Program-made: the position numbers and the translations under genes
Source of the DNA: JBEGHD01 sp049334165
GTDB taxonomy: Bacteria; Bacteroidota; Bacteroidia; Flavobacteriales_D; Sanyastnellaceae
Strand: one strand, 5' to 3'
Length of the DNA: 64,000 nt
Assembly (NCBI GenBank): GCA_049334165.1
Contig: JBEGHD010000003.1
The notes under the pieces: model-generated
The model's database searches: none
The model's input: the letters and a program-made list of their open reading frames with translations, nothing else
Told to the model about the DNA's origin: nothing
Shown: piece by piece, positions 44,569 to 53,291 of the stretch
How the letters are laid out: every line of letters begins with the position of its first letter
Numbering within the stretch: position 1 is the stretch's first letter

Positions 44569-44645
44569 ATTTATTCTCCCAAGTCTCCGCATTATTTTCC
44601 CATTGTTTATGGAGTTTATTTTCAATCACTAGCATTATTTTCCCA
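44569..44645. promoter_or_regulatory. Three phased ATTATTTTCCCA repeats, candidate AraC operators
   Basis: GCATTATTTTCCCA occurs perfectly at 44589-44602 and 44632-44645, and an imperfect copy TTTATTCTCCCAAG lies at 44570-44583. The CCC triplets fall at 44578, 44599 and 44642, i.e. 21 and 43 bp apart, close to two and four helical turns. They lie between the aldehyde dehydrogenase and the AraC gene; the first copy is within the dehydrogenase leader. Confidence 0.6.
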
Positions 44646-44723
44646 AGGTCTTTTTAGCAACTGGTTTCGAAGAGATAAATCACTATCTTGGCTAACCTTA
44701 CTTTTAAATCCATGCTTACTTAA

Positions 44724-45629
44724 TTGAATTTCATCCAGCCATATCAACTTTCGGATCTTGACAAGATGCAGTCGCTCGTGGAGCACCGCAACAAGTTCAA
44801 TCTTGATTTTTGTGAGCTGAATGTTTTCGAAACGCGCCAAAAGGCCAACGACTTTAAGTTGCAGTTTGGCGGTTTCACCATCACCTCGATGCTTCGTGGC
44901 AAAAAAATCATGCACCTCGAGGGGTTTGACGACTTTGAATACAAACCCGGAGAAACGGTTCTCGCTCCAGCGGACACGCTGATGAGGATCGACTTTCCCG
45001 AAGCGGAAATTGAAACTCCTACGCAGTGCACTGCCCTGGTGATTGACAACGACTATCTCGTGAAACAACTCGACAACATTAATGCTTCATGGAAAAATGA
45101 GTCTGAACATAGATCAGAATGGAAGATTGACCCAAAAGAACTGATCTTAAAAAACAACAATGCCATCGCGCAAATCAGCACCCGACTGCTGAGTGTTTTC
45201 ACCAGTGACGACCCTTTTAAAGAATATCAAATTGATGTGATTTTGCGCGAGCTGGTTTTGAATATGCTCCGTCTGCAAAACCTGAATGTGGTCCGGAAAG
45301 AGCACAAGCTGCTTTCGAATAGGTCGCCTTTTCACGCAGTGTTGAACTACATCTCGAGCCAGTTGAGTTCGGATATTCGCATCGAAGACCTTTGCCGGGT
45401 GGCTTGCATGAGCAAGTCGAGTTTTTACAGAGCTTTCACTGAAGAGTACGGAGTCACTCCGGTTCAGCTTATTTTGGAAGAACGCGTGAACTACGCCAAA
45501 CAGCTACTACACAACCCTGAACTGAGTGTAAAGGAAGTGGCTTTCGCTTCTGGATTTAACGACCCAAACTACTTCAGCCGCATGTTTAAGAAGCTGACCG
45601 GTAAAGCACCAAGTGAATTTAGAAGCTAA
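44724..45629 (+). CDS. AraC-family transcriptional regulator
   Basis: A 301-residue regulator with an N-terminal cupin-like sensor (about 1-150, including the LQFGGFTITSMLRGKK and EYKPGETVLAP strands) and a C-terminal double helix-turn-helix (about 200-301): RIEDLCRVACMSKSSFYRAF for the first helix pair and LSVKEVAFASGFNDPNYFSRMF for the second with the conserved FSR-FKK pattern. It is divergent from the aldehyde dehydrogenase gene, its probable target and inducer pathway. The start is TTG 44724 or, less likely, ATG 44766; a stop at 44721 blocks any extension. A TATCTTGG (44682-44689) may be its -7 box. Confidence 0.9.
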   Translation: MNFIQPYQLSDLDKMQSLVEHRNKFNLDFCELNVFETRQKANDFKLQFGGFTITSMLRGKKIMHLEGFDDFEYKPGETVLAPADTLMRIDFPEAEIETPTQCTALVIDNDYLVKQLDNINASWKNESEHRSEWKIDPKELILKNNNAIAQISTRLLSVFTSDDPFKEYQIDVILRELVLNMLRLQNLNVVRKEHKLLSNRSPFHAVLNYISSQLSSDIRIEDLCRVACMSKSSFYRAFTEEYGVTPVQLILEERVNYAKQLLHNPELSVKEVAFASGFNDPNYFSRMFKKLTGKAPSEFRS

Positions 45630-45630
45630 C

Positions 45631-46179
45631 TTACTCTTCCGACAACCGTCTTCTTGTCCTTCTCTCGTTAAATTTCTTCTTGTTATACTGCTCCGACTTC
45701 CCCTTAGGAATCGTCAATGCATGCCAGTCTTCTCCGGCTACCATTTTTCCGATAAATACTATTTGCCCAATGTGATAGCTGTAATGCGCCAGCTGCCTGT
45801 TGATGGCTTCAGTCACTGTGTGTGGTTCGTTGCGGATAAGCACTTTTTTCGCTAGATCTTTATGCGCCAGTGAATCGAGCGTTTCAAGAAGACAGTCCCA
45901 ACCTTTTTCCCAAATCTCGAGCAACTCTTCTTTCGATTCAATGTCGTTTTCAAATTCAGAATCTCTGTTACGCCAGCTTTTTTCACCATCCGATTCGAGA
46001 AAGTCGGTCCACCGTGAAAGCATGTTTCCCGACAAGTGCTTCACGATCGTGGCTATACTATTGCTCTCTTCACTGGCTTGCCAAAAGAGCATTTCTTCGG
46101 GAATTTGATCGAATGACTTTTCTGCGATTTTCTTGTAGTGCTTAAATTGGAGTTGCACACTGGTAAGGTAGTCGTTCAT
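45631..46179 (-). CDS. DinB/DUF1572 family protein
   Basis: A 182-residue four-helix-bundle protein of the DinB/YfiT superfamily. The metal-binding His triad is visible: IVKHLSGN in the second helix and LAHYSYHIGQIVFIG near the C-terminus. It matches DUF1572 in length and in the closing Lys/Arg-rich tail. Members are often thiol transferases or stress-related enzymes, but this one cannot be assigned. It ends 1 bp from the AraC regulator's stop, converging with it. Confidence 0.8.
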   Translation of the reverse strand: MNDYLTSVQLQFKHYKKIAEKSFDQIPEEMLFWQASEESNSIATIVKHLSGNMLSRWTDFLESDGEKSWRNRDSEFENDIESKEELLEIWEKGWDCLLETLDSLAHKDLAKKVLIRNEPHTVTEAINRQLAHYSYHIGQIVFIGKMVAGEDWHALTIPKGKSEQYNKKKFNERRTRRRLSEE

Positions 46180-46254
46180 GGTTTTTAATTTTGGTCGTAG
46201 ATGTTCGAAAAGCGTTTTTCATCGTGCGCTTTCAAACTTCTATTAAGTTAAGTC

Positions 46255-46262
46255 TATTTTTG
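46255..46262 (+). promoter_or_regulatory. -7 element for the HipA-like gene
   Basis: TATTTTTG is a full match to TAnnTTTG, 14 nt before the ATG at 46277. A TTTC at about 21 nt upstream stands in for the -33 element. Confidence 0.5.
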
Positions 46263-46276
46263 CGATCAATCCAAAA

Positions 46277-47077
46277 ATGGAAATGAGTAAGTCGATTTCG
46301 CTTCGTACGGTCAATGTTACGCGCTACATCACGCCTTTGCGTGAAGGTGGCTCCCTGCCTGCTTTGGCAGAGGCTGATGACGACTTCAAGTACGTACTCA
46401 AATTTCGCGGAGCGGGCCACGGAGTGAAAGCGTTGATAGCCGAATTGCTCGGTGGAGAAATCGCGCGAGCACTCGGTTTAAAAGTTCCTGAGTTGGTTTT
46501 CGCCAACCTCGATGAAGCTTTTGGCCGCAGCGAAGGAGATGAAGAAATCCAGGATTTACTCAAAGGCAGTCAGGGATTGAATCTCGCATTGCACTTTCTT
46601 TCCGGAGCCATTACTTACGACCCGGTGGTGAATTTGATTGAACCAGGGCTGGCGTCAAAAATAGTTTGGCTCGATGCCTTTACTACCAACATCGACCGGA
46701 CCATCAGAAACACCAACATGCTGATGTGGCACAAGGAGCTTTGGCTGATCGATCACGGAGCGACTTTCTTCTTTCACCACTCTTGGGACAACTGGGAAAA
46801 GCATGCGGTGAGCCCTTTTGCCTACATCAAAGAGCACGTACTCTTGCCGCAGGCATCTGAGATTGAAAAGGCGGATGAGTTTTGTAAATCTGTGCTCACA
46901 GACGAAAAACTCAAAGAAATAGTGGCTTTGATTCCCGTGGACTGGTTGCAGTGGGAAGACGTGGATTTGGATCCGGAAGAAATTCGCGAGGTGTACCTCC
47001 AGTTTTTGCTTCGCAGAAAATCGCATTCTGAAACCTTTGTAAAACAAGCACGAGATGCCCGGGAAATACTTGTATGA
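46277..47077 (+). CDS. HipA-like kinase-fold protein
   Basis: A 266-residue protein with the C-terminal lobe features of HipA-like kinases: a Gly-rich segment KFRGAGHGVKALIAELLGGEIA near the N-terminus with the ATP-pocket Lys, then NIDRTIRNTNMLMW (catalytic D-x2-x-R-N-x-N) and LWLIDHGATF, the DxG metal loop. Unlike true HipA it is short and has no HipB partner; instead the next gene is a DUF3037 protein overlapping it by 23 nt. The pair is conserved in Bacteroidota and other phyla. Its substrate is unknown, and it need not be a toxin. Confidence 0.8.
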   Translation: MEMSKSISLRTVNVTRYITPLREGGSLPALAEADDDFKYVLKFRGAGHGVKALIAELLGGEIARALGLKVPELVFANLDEAFGRSEGDEEIQDLLKGSQGLNLALHFLSGAITYDPVVNLIEPGLASKIVWLDAFTTNIDRTIRNTNMLMWHKELWLIDHGATFFFHHSWDNWEKHAVSPFAYIKEHVLLPQASEIEKADEFCKSVLTDEKLKEIVALIPVDWLQWEDVDLDPEEIREVYLQFLLRRKSHSETFVKQARDAREILV

Positions 47078-47438
47078 ATACGCAGTGATTCGACTGGTGC
47101 CGAAAGTCGAGCGCGAAGAGTTTCTCAACGTGGGTGTGATTCTCTTCAGTAAGCAGGCAAAGTATATCAGAGTGCTCTACAAAGTAGATCCGGAGCGACT
47201 TAAGGCCTTCGATTGCGAACTGGAAATTGAAGAAGTGGAAAAGAACCTTCAATCGTTCGACAAAATTTGCTGTGGAGACAAGGATGCCGGCCGCTTTGCC
47301 GACTGGGACCTGGCCGATCGATTCCGCTGGCTCACGGCTGTGCGGAGTTCTTCAATCCAGACCTCCAGACCGCACAACGGTTTTAGCTCAGACCTCGACA
47401 AAACACTCGAAAGGCTCTTTGAGGAGCAGGTGTTGTAA
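47055..47438 (+). CDS. DUF3037 family protein
   Basis: A 127-residue protein starting YLYEYAVIRLVPKVEREEF, followed by LNVGVILFSKQAKYI, the typical opening of DUF3037. The middle has a helix with DPERLKAFD and the end a WLTAVRSSSIQTSRPH segment. It always travels with a HipA-like kinase-fold gene, as here, and their reading frames overlap by 23 nt, suggesting coupled translation and direct interaction. Function unknown. Confidence 0.85.
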   Translation: MPGKYLYEYAVIRLVPKVEREEFLNVGVILFSKQAKYIRVLYKVDPERLKAFDCELEIEEVEKNLQSFDKICCGDKDAGRFADWDLADRFRWLTAVRSSSIQTSRPHNGFSSDLDKTLERLFEEQVL

Positions 47439-47480
47439 ATTCCAATAATCTAGTCGAGCAATGAATCTGTTGCGAAAAGC

Positions 47481-47510
47481 AAAAAAAGGCCGCTCTAGTG
47501 AGCAGCCTTC
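47481..47510. terminator. Bidirectional rho-independent terminator
   Basis: AAGGC-C-GCTC pairs with GAGC-A-GCCTT around a TAGT loop, with an A7 tract before it, between convergent genes. Confidence 0.65.
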
Positions 47511-47536
47511 AAGTAATCCTCTTTTCCAAATGTTAT

Positions 47537-48181
47537 TTAATCGAATGGAATTCTAATTCCAGCATTTAGTTGCAGACCCGGATCAATGTTCACAGCTACA
47601 ACCTGACCATTTACATTGTTCGGAGGCAACATAAACTTGAAATCAGCAAACAGGTATCCGAAGTTAATGTCGAACTCAGCACCTATTCCCAGATTTAGCG
47701 TTAAACTACTGACCTTTTCTTCATCCTCAAGCCTCAATTCGTAGGCATCCTCGTCATACTCGGTGAGTACTTCAGATTTTACAGTTCCGGAAATAAATCC
47801 TATTCCAGCAAATCCATAAAGGTTAAAGTCATCTTCATAATCTCCAGTAAAGTAGTACTTCATTCCTGCATGAACGTGAAACCAGGTAATTTTACCTTCC
47901 ACTTCAACATCGATATTGCTAGGTGTCGTTTCAGAACTCAGTGCATGAGCATTAAATTCATAAACCGGTGTGTATGGGAGATAATAGTCGAAGCCTACTA
48001 CGACTACCTTTTCATCATCAACAGCATATTCACCCTTCAGTCCAAGACCGAGGTGTTTCACATCACTACCTTTCATAAACTTCAAAAAGGATAGTTGACC
48101 GCCAGCACTAATTTGAGAGTAAGCATTACCCGAGAGTAGGGACAATAGCGCGACAAGGCTTAATAGCTTGATATACTTCAT
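47537..48181 (-). CDS. Outer-membrane beta-barrel protein
   Basis: A 214-residue protein with a signal peptide (ending GNAYSQ). The mature part is an eight-to-ten-strand barrel: alternating segments such as GLGLKGEYAVDDEKVVVVGFDYY, FHVHAGMKYYFTG, NLYGFAGIGFISGT, and LTLNLGIGAEFDINFGYLFADFKF, ending GIRIPFD. It is a typical small outer-membrane protein of Bacteroidota, role unknown. The upstream gap 48182-48892 shows no promoter match. Confidence 0.75.
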   Translation of the reverse strand: MKYIKLLSLVALLSLLSGNAYSQISAGGQLSFLKFMKGSDVKHLGLGLKGEYAVDDEKVVVVGFDYYLPYTPVYEFNAHALSSETTPSNIDVEVEGKITWFHVHAGMKYYFTGDYEDDFNLYGFAGIGFISGTVKSEVLTEYDEDAYELRLEDEEKVSSLTLNLGIGAEFDINFGYLFADFKFMLPPNNVNGQVVAVNIDPGLQLNAGIRIPFD

Positions 48182-48892
48182 CTTAATAAGATTTTAATAA
48201 TTATTTAGGTTATGGTTAAAAGAGAATTCAAATTTATGATGCCACTTTTGAGCAATGAACTTTCATAGTTTTTGAGAGGAAGAATAATTCATTCAGACAG
48301 CAGCATTAGTTTTTTAAGTCTTGAGCGCAATTTATAAAAATATGTTAAGATCAGGAGTGTCAAAGTAGCTGTGATCACCTATCGACTGGTTAAAAAGGCG
48401 ATAATTAAATGATCAACAATGTTTTACAAACTACACTGTTTTAAATATTCATTTTTTGTGTAATTGATACTACTAAATTGAGGTTTTCACGTAAATACTT
48501 AATTTCCAGAGACCAGAAAGAATTAAAGCAATCCTAAACCGAATTTTGTATCTAAATTGATATCACAGGAAATAACCATCTAAATAGTGCAATTCTAGTT
48601 TCATCAAAGTCGGTTGACATTTAAAGTCTTCCAATAATTAAGAAGTATTTCAATCCAAGTCAGAATTTTCTTTGGTGTGAGACGACAAGAAAAATCTCAC
48701 TCGTATTTCAAGCCAAAAACGAGGTAGCTCAATTTTGCATAGTTGCTGGCCCTCGCCAAAATCGGGTAATTTCGTCTACGACATTCAACCCTTCAGGTGA
48801 ATAAGAACAAGCGCACCTTATTGATTTTTAGCGCACAGAAACCTCGGGAAGCATTTTTGTTCTTTCAGTCTTGAAAACAAAAACTAAAAATT
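48182..48892. other. 711-bp AT-rich gap with no recognisable gene
   Basis: No frame with credible composition is seen on either strand, and no tRNA fold or repeat of the families seen elsewhere. The only structure I find is GTGAGA (48677-48682) with TCTCAC (48695-48700), a short stem with a 12-nt loop. A small RNA cannot be ruled out. Confidence 0.5.
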
Positions 48893-49030
48893 ATGTCAGC
48901 TACAGAAGAAAAAAACAAAGGAAAACAAGGAGGAGGTGCAAACACCAAAAACCCACAGACGGACGAGCACAAAGGAAAGAAAGGTGCTCACAACAGAAAG
49001 TCCAAGTACGCCAAAGAGTCTAAAAACTAG
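48893..49030 (+). CDS. Small basic, disordered protein (45 aa)
   Basis: A frame of 45 codons from ATG 48893 to TAG 49028-49030. The protein is rich in Lys, Gly and Asn with the words KGKQGGGANTKNP and EHKGKKGAHNRKSKYAKES, so it is probably disordered. A strong terminator starts 34 bp after its stop, and a long AT-rich region lies before it. Both support a real transcript. It may bind nucleic acid or ribosomes, as short basic proteins often do; I do not recognise it. Confidence 0.6.
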   Translation: MSATEEKNKGKQGGGANTKNPQTDEHKGKKGAHNRKSKYAKESKN

Positions 49031-49064
49031 GATTCAGAATGATTCGCGAAAACAAAATCGTACT

Positions 49065-49097
49065 AAAAAAGCCGCTTCAAGATGAAGCGGCTTTTTT
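49065..49097 (+). terminator. Rho-independent terminator
   Basis: A perfect 15-bp stem (AAAAAAGCCGCTTCA paired with TGAAGCGGCTTTTTT) with a 3-nt loop. It ends the small basic ORF. Confidence 0.9.
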
Positions 49098-49246
49098 AGT
49101 AACAGGTGTTGTAAGTCTTCCACTCCAGAAATTCGACTTTAGCTTTTTACTTTATCTGAACAATTAACATAAAAAAACCACGCCTGCCATTTCTGACAAG
49201 GATGGTGACTTTAGGGACAAAAAATATTTCACAATTTGCAACTACA

Positions 49247-49885
49247 TTAGATTTTCAAACCTAATGTCAATTGCACCCATTGATTCTTGTAACGCGGGGT
49301 TGATGTTGTTCCATCTCCATCATTGTTTTGCAAATCCCAACCAGCTCTTGCCGATATTACAAGGTGAGAAACAATGACATCTACTCCACCAACCAAACCC
49401 AGCACGTTCTTACGAATATTGTCATTTTCAAATTCCTGTTCCTGAGCTGTGCTGGAATTTCCAAAAGAATAGGAATCCTTCTGATGAAGGAGGTAAGAAT
49501 ACTGAGGACCAGCAACGAAGGTCAAATTCTCTGTAGGCTTCAACTGTAACTGAAGTGGAATATCGAGGTAAGTTGTTGTTCTGGAAAAAGAATAAGGGGC
49601 ATCGAACAGCGTTCCTGAGCCTTTGAATCCTTTTTGCGAAATCAATATTTCGGGTTGAAACCCGAGAAACTCTCCAACGGGAACACTGAGGAAGAGTCCT
49701 CCAGCGAATCCCAGTTTGCCATCGGCTTCAAAGTCCTGACCGCGTTCGTCCCAAACACGTGAGAAATTGACACCTGCTTTGGCTCCAAATTCTAAGTTTT
49801 CGCGGTGATCACCGTCTGTGGCTTGGGCCTGAACGAAGGTCGCTGATGAAATTAGAATGATGCTCAGTATAATTGATTTTTTCAC
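49247..49885 (-). CDS. PorT-like outer-membrane beta-barrel protein
   Basis: A 212-residue protein with a signal peptide (ending FVQAQ) and the features of the PorT/outer-membrane barrel family of Bacteroidota: GAKAGVNFSRVW near the start, GFAGGLFLSVPVGEFLGFQPEILISQKGF, TTYLDIPLQLQLKP, VAGPQYSYLL, and a C-terminal strand. The family includes T9SS component PorT, but most members are general barrels, so I do not call it porT. It stands alone with about 300 bp of gene-free DNA upstream. Confidence 0.8.
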   Translation of the reverse strand: MKKSIILSIILISSATFVQAQATDGDHRENLEFGAKAGVNFSRVWDERGQDFEADGKLGFAGGLFLSVPVGEFLGFQPEILISQKGFKGSGTLFDAPYSFSRTTTYLDIPLQLQLKPTENLTFVAGPQYSYLLHQKDSYSFGNSSTAQEQEFENDNIRKNVLGLVGGVDVIVSHLVISARAGWDLQNNDGDGTTSTPRYKNQWVQLTLGLKI

Positions 49886-50183
49886 TTTGATTCTAAATTA
49901 GATAGTGAATGATTTTTCACTTAATCAAAGGTGATGAAGTTCTATGCATTTAGTAATACATAAAAAGCACTAAAGGTTACACATATCACACATCCCGCTT
50001 TTATTACTGATTGAAGAGAAGGACTTACAAAATCCCTAATCGATCTTCAGATCAACGCAAAAGATTCAGCGAAGAAATCGATGGCGTTAAAACCTAATTT
50101 TCAGCTAATTAATTTGTATTTTCACCTAAAGCAGAATTGAGTTTCTAAATGGAAAATCACCTCTGTAGAGACCTTTTACTTTT

Positions 50184-50789
50184 ATGATTATACACATCAA
50201 ATATATGGTGAGCCTCCGATGCAAAATGTTGGTTCGTGAAGAGTTGAAAAAAATCGGCTTGCACGCAGTGGCTATCGATTTGGGGAGGATTGAGATCATG
50301 GAGGACATATCTGACGGTCAACATCAATTGCTGAAGGCAAATTTAATGAAAGCCGGCCTGGAATTGCTCGATGACCACAAGAGCATTTTGGTGGATAAAA
50401 TTTGCAATGTCATAATAGAGATGGTTCATCATTCTGAAGTGTTTCCGAAGATAAATTTTTCGGACTATATCAGTAAAAAGCTGGACTACGACTACACCTA
50501 CCTCTCAAATCTTTTTACAGAAGTAAAAGGCACCACGATTCAACAATACATCATTGCTCATAAAATAGAGAAGGTAAAAGAACTGATCTTGTACGATGAG
50601 TTTAACCTAACAGAAATTTCTTACATGCTTCACTACAGTAGTGTCGGACACTTGTCTAACCAGTTTAAGAAGGTTACCGGACTTTCACCAACCTTCTATA
50701 AAAAGCTGGGCATCAAGAGAAAACAAAACCTTGAAGACGTTTATCCTGACCTGGATATTGAAGCCAATGTCGATCTAAAGAAGAGATGA
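50184..50789 (+). CDS. AraC-type HTH regulator with a small N-terminal alpha/beta domain
   Basis: A 201-residue protein. The first ~70 residues (IKYMVSLRCKMLVREELKKIGLHAV) form a beta-alpha-beta unit like heavy-metal-associated domains, though only one Cys is present and the metal site is incomplete. The C-terminal half is AraC-like: YTYLSNLFTEVKGTTIQQYIIAHKIEKVKELI and EISYMLHYSSVGHLSNQFKKVTGLSP. This architecture is frequent in Bacteroidota. Its stop overlaps the ATG of the desaturase gene (ATGA), so it may regulate membrane lipid desaturation from the same transcript. Confidence 0.85.
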   Translation: MIIHIKYMVSLRCKMLVREELKKIGLHAVAIDLGRIEIMEDISDGQHQLLKANLMKAGLELLDDHKSILVDKICNVIIEMVHHSEVFPKINFSDYISKKLDYDYTYLSNLFTEVKGTTIQQYIIAHKIEKVKELILYDEFNLTEISYMLHYSSVGHLSNQFKKVTGLSPTFYKKLGIKRKQNLEDVYPDLDIEANVDLKKR

Positions 50790-51895
50790 AGTCTGAAGAG
50801 TTAAATACCGTTCGATTTGCACCCAGAGGAAAAGATAGTTTCCACCAGGCTGTCATTGGCGCAGTGCGCGAGTATTTTAAAAAGAATGAGATTTCTCCTT
50901 ATGCAAATGCCGAAATGTGGATCAAGACAGTTGTCATGCTTGTGCTCTATTTCTGCCCTTACACCCTGTTGGTTACAGGATTGGCCGCCAACAACTTATT
51001 TCTGTTCTTCAGTATGTGGTTTCTGATGGGCCTGGGTATGGTCGGCATAGGCACCTGCGTAATGCACGATGCTAACCACGGAGCATACTCCCCTAAGCGA
51101 AAAGTGAATAATTTCATCGGGCATATTCTTGAAATCATTGGAGGCTATTCGGTCAACTGGAAAATCCAACACAATCAGTTGCATCACACCTACACCAACA
51201 TTGCCGGACTCGATGAAGACATCGATTCTATGGTGTTTTTGAGATTCTCTCCGAATCAACCGCGTCATTGGTTTCACCGCTATCAACATGTTTATGCGTG
51301 GTTCTTTTACATGATAATGACGCTCTACTGGATGACTGCTAAAGATTACCTTCAGATAATTCGTTACAAACAGCACAATCTTTTAAAACAGCGTAAACTG
51401 CCTCTCCCACGGGCCCTGTTCAGAATTACTGTCTACAAGGTTATCTATTACTCTTACGTTCTGGTGCTGCCTTTGATTTTCTCAGGACAACCCTGGTACG
51501 CTGTGCTTCTAGGGTTCTTGCTCATGCATTTTACTGCGGGTTTCATCCTTTCTTGCATCTTTCAACCCGCGCACGTGATGACTACCTCTTCTTTTGCTCT
51601 TCCAAAATCTACTGACGGAATAAAAAAGATGGAAGATACCTGGGCGCAACATGAAGTAGCCAATACCACCAATTTTGCCACAAAAAATCGTTTCCTTACC
51701 TGGTGCATTGGTGGGTTAAACTATCAAATAGAGCATCATCTATTTACAGGCATTTGCCATGTTCATTATCCGCAACTGGCGCCAATAGTGAAAGCTACGA
51801 CTTCGAAATTCAACATTCCATACAATGTGGAACCAACCTTTTTTAGCGCTCTTGCCGGCCATGCCAGAATGTTGAAAAAACTTGGCAGAGAGTAG
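50786..51895 (+). CDS. Membrane fatty acid desaturase (front-end/linoleoyl-CoA type)
   Basis: A 369-residue di-iron enzyme with three His boxes: HDANHGAY (HxxxH), HNQLHHTY (HxxHH) and QIEHHLF (QxxHH), plus hydrophobic pairs of helices (MLVLYFCPYTLLVTGLAA, FLFFSMWFLMGLGMVGIG, and PLIFSGQPWYAVLLGFLLM). The QxxHH third box is that of front-end desaturases that act on long-chain acyl groups, but the cytochrome b5 domain is lacking. It should introduce a double bond into membrane acyl chains, for fluidity. It is coupled to the AraC-like gene. Confidence 0.92.
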   Translation: MKSEELNTVRFAPRGKDSFHQAVIGAVREYFKKNEISPYANAEMWIKTVVMLVLYFCPYTLLVTGLAANNLFLFFSMWFLMGLGMVGIGTCVMHDANHGAYSPKRKVNNFIGHILEIIGGYSVNWKIQHNQLHHTYTNIAGLDEDIDSMVFLRFSPNQPRHWFHRYQHVYAWFFYMIMTLYWMTAKDYLQIIRYKQHNLLKQRKLPLPRALFRITVYKVIYYSYVLVLPLIFSGQPWYAVLLGFLLMHFTAGFILSCIFQPAHVMTTSSFALPKSTDGIKKMEDTWAQHEVANTTNFATKNRFLTWCIGGLNYQIEHHLFTGICHVHYPQLAPIVKATTSKFNIPYNVEPTFFSALAGHARMLKKLGRE

Positions 51896-52065
51896 TTTAT
51901 CGAAAGTTCCCCAAACCGTACTTGAACGAAACGCTATACAATCGCCAGAGACTTCAGGTCAAAAAACAAACTCTTTCTCCCGAGAATCCAAAGAGAGCTG
52001 AAAATGAGTAAGTTTAAACGATTGCCTATTAATCTGGCTACATCGAACGAATTACACTAAAGCAA

Positions 52066-53190
52066 ATGAATTTATCTTTCAAAAACATCTTCTTTGCCCT
52101 CGGTTCCATTTTTCTGATTTTGCTATCGCTCATTTATGCGAGAACCCTACTTATCCCCATTGCGTTTGCTTTGCTCATTTCATTCATATTGCTACCTCTA
52201 GTCAACAGACTTGAAAAATGGGGTGTTAATCGAATTATGGCTGCAATTTTCTCGCTGGTTGCAGTAATACTGATATTAACTGCCACAGTTGGCTTTATTT
52301 CCAGTCAGTTACTGCAACTTTCCCAGGAACTGACTACTTTCCAGGATCGACTCATCAAGATTTTCACTGAAGTCTCAGTCTATTTCAATGAGCATTTTAG
52401 CTTTCTGGGCGAGTTGAGCAAAGAGGATATTTATCAGCGAATTAAAAACCTTCTTGAGAGCTCTGCCGGCTACCTTGTAGGACAGACTTTTTCGAACACA
52501 GCCAGTTTTGTTGCCGGACTCGTTGCCACTGTCATTTACGCCTTTCTAATTCTGATTTATCGCAAGGGGCTGACAAATGCAGTAGCACACTTTTACACTG
52601 AAGAAAATCGTCCCAGGGCCATTTATATGTTTAAGAAAATTCAACAGGTTGGCCAAAAGTACCTGGTCGGCATGCTCACTCTCATTATCATTATAGGTGT
52701 GGTTAACAGTGTGGGACTGTGGATTATTGGCGTTGATAGTCCGTTCTTATTTGGATTCCTGGGAGCCTTGCTTTCCGTAATTCCTTATGTCGGTACCGTA
52801 ATGGGAGCCGTCATTCCCATCCTTTACGTGTTCATTGCTCAGGATTCTCTTGGAAAAGCCATTGCCGTGGCCATTTTGTTTTGGGCTGTTCAATTGGTCA
52901 CTGACAATTTCCTCAGTCCAAAAATAGTTGGTGGCAATTTGCGGGTGAATGCGTTGGCAGCAATCTTAAGTCTGATTATTGGAGCCCTCGTGTGGGGCGT
53001 GGCCGGGATGATTTTGTTTCTACCTTTTACAGCAATGCTTCTTATTGTGAGCGAAGAATTCAAAGAGCTCAAACCTTTGGCCCTGATGATTGGCACCTAT
53101 GAATCGGATAAAAAGGCGCAAAGCGGCAACGCAGTGATTTGGATAAAAAAAATCATTTCCTGGGCCAAAAAAGTTTTTACTGGTCGATAG
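52066..53190 (+). CDS. AI-2E family transporter (YdiK/TqsA-like permease)
   Basis: A 374-residue membrane protein with the family layout: two N-terminal helices (FLILLSLIYARTLLIPIAFALLI region), a long periplasmic helical loop (residues ~80-150), and six further helices including GLVATVIYAFLILIYR, LIIIIGVVNSVGLWIIG, LGALLSVIPYVGTVMGA and the C-terminal LSLIIGALVWGVAGMIL. Members include an autoinducer exporter and Na+/H+ antiporters, so the substrate is open. It stands alone, 170 bp after the desaturase gene. Confidence 0.9.
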   Translation: MNLSFKNIFFALGSIFLILLSLIYARTLLIPIAFALLISFILLPLVNRLEKWGVNRIMAAIFSLVAVILILTATVGFISSQLLQLSQELTTFQDRLIKIFTEVSVYFNEHFSFLGELSKEDIYQRIKNLLESSAGYLVGQTFSNTASFVAGLVATVIYAFLILIYRKGLTNAVAHFYTEENRPRAIYMFKKIQQVGQKYLVGMLTLIIIIGVVNSVGLWIIGVDSPFLFGFLGALLSVIPYVGTVMGAVIPILYVFIAQDSLGKAIAVAILFWAVQLVTDNFLSPKIVGGNLRVNALAAILSLIIGALVWGVAGMILFLPFTAMLLIVSEEFKELKPLALMIGTYESDKKAQSGNAVIWIKKIISWAKKVFTGR

Positions 53191-53235
53191 GAAAATTGAA
53201 AATCTAAGTATGGATTGGGTTTTGCTTCAAAACCA

Positions 53236-53266
53236 AAAAAAGCCACTTCATTTGAAGCAGCTCTTT
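53236..53266. terminator. Possible bidirectional terminator
   Basis: AGC-CA-CTTCA pairs with TGAAG-CA-GCT around TT, flanked by A7 and CTCTTT. It lies between convergent genes. Confidence 0.45.
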
Positions 53267-53291
53267 CCAGGTAAGTTTAAAATATTTATTC

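Noticed and set aside
46277..47438. Calling the HipA-like gene a HipBA toxin-antitoxin system
   Set aside because: No HipB-like HTH gene is adjacent; the partner is DUF3037, so a toxin role is unsupported.
48182..48892. A possible small RNA or tRNA in the long gap
   Set aside because: Only one short stem is seen; no cloverleaf or conserved element can be drawn.
49247..49885. Calling this gene porT
   Set aside because: It has the general barrel family layout only; nothing distinguishes the T9SS component from its many paralogues.
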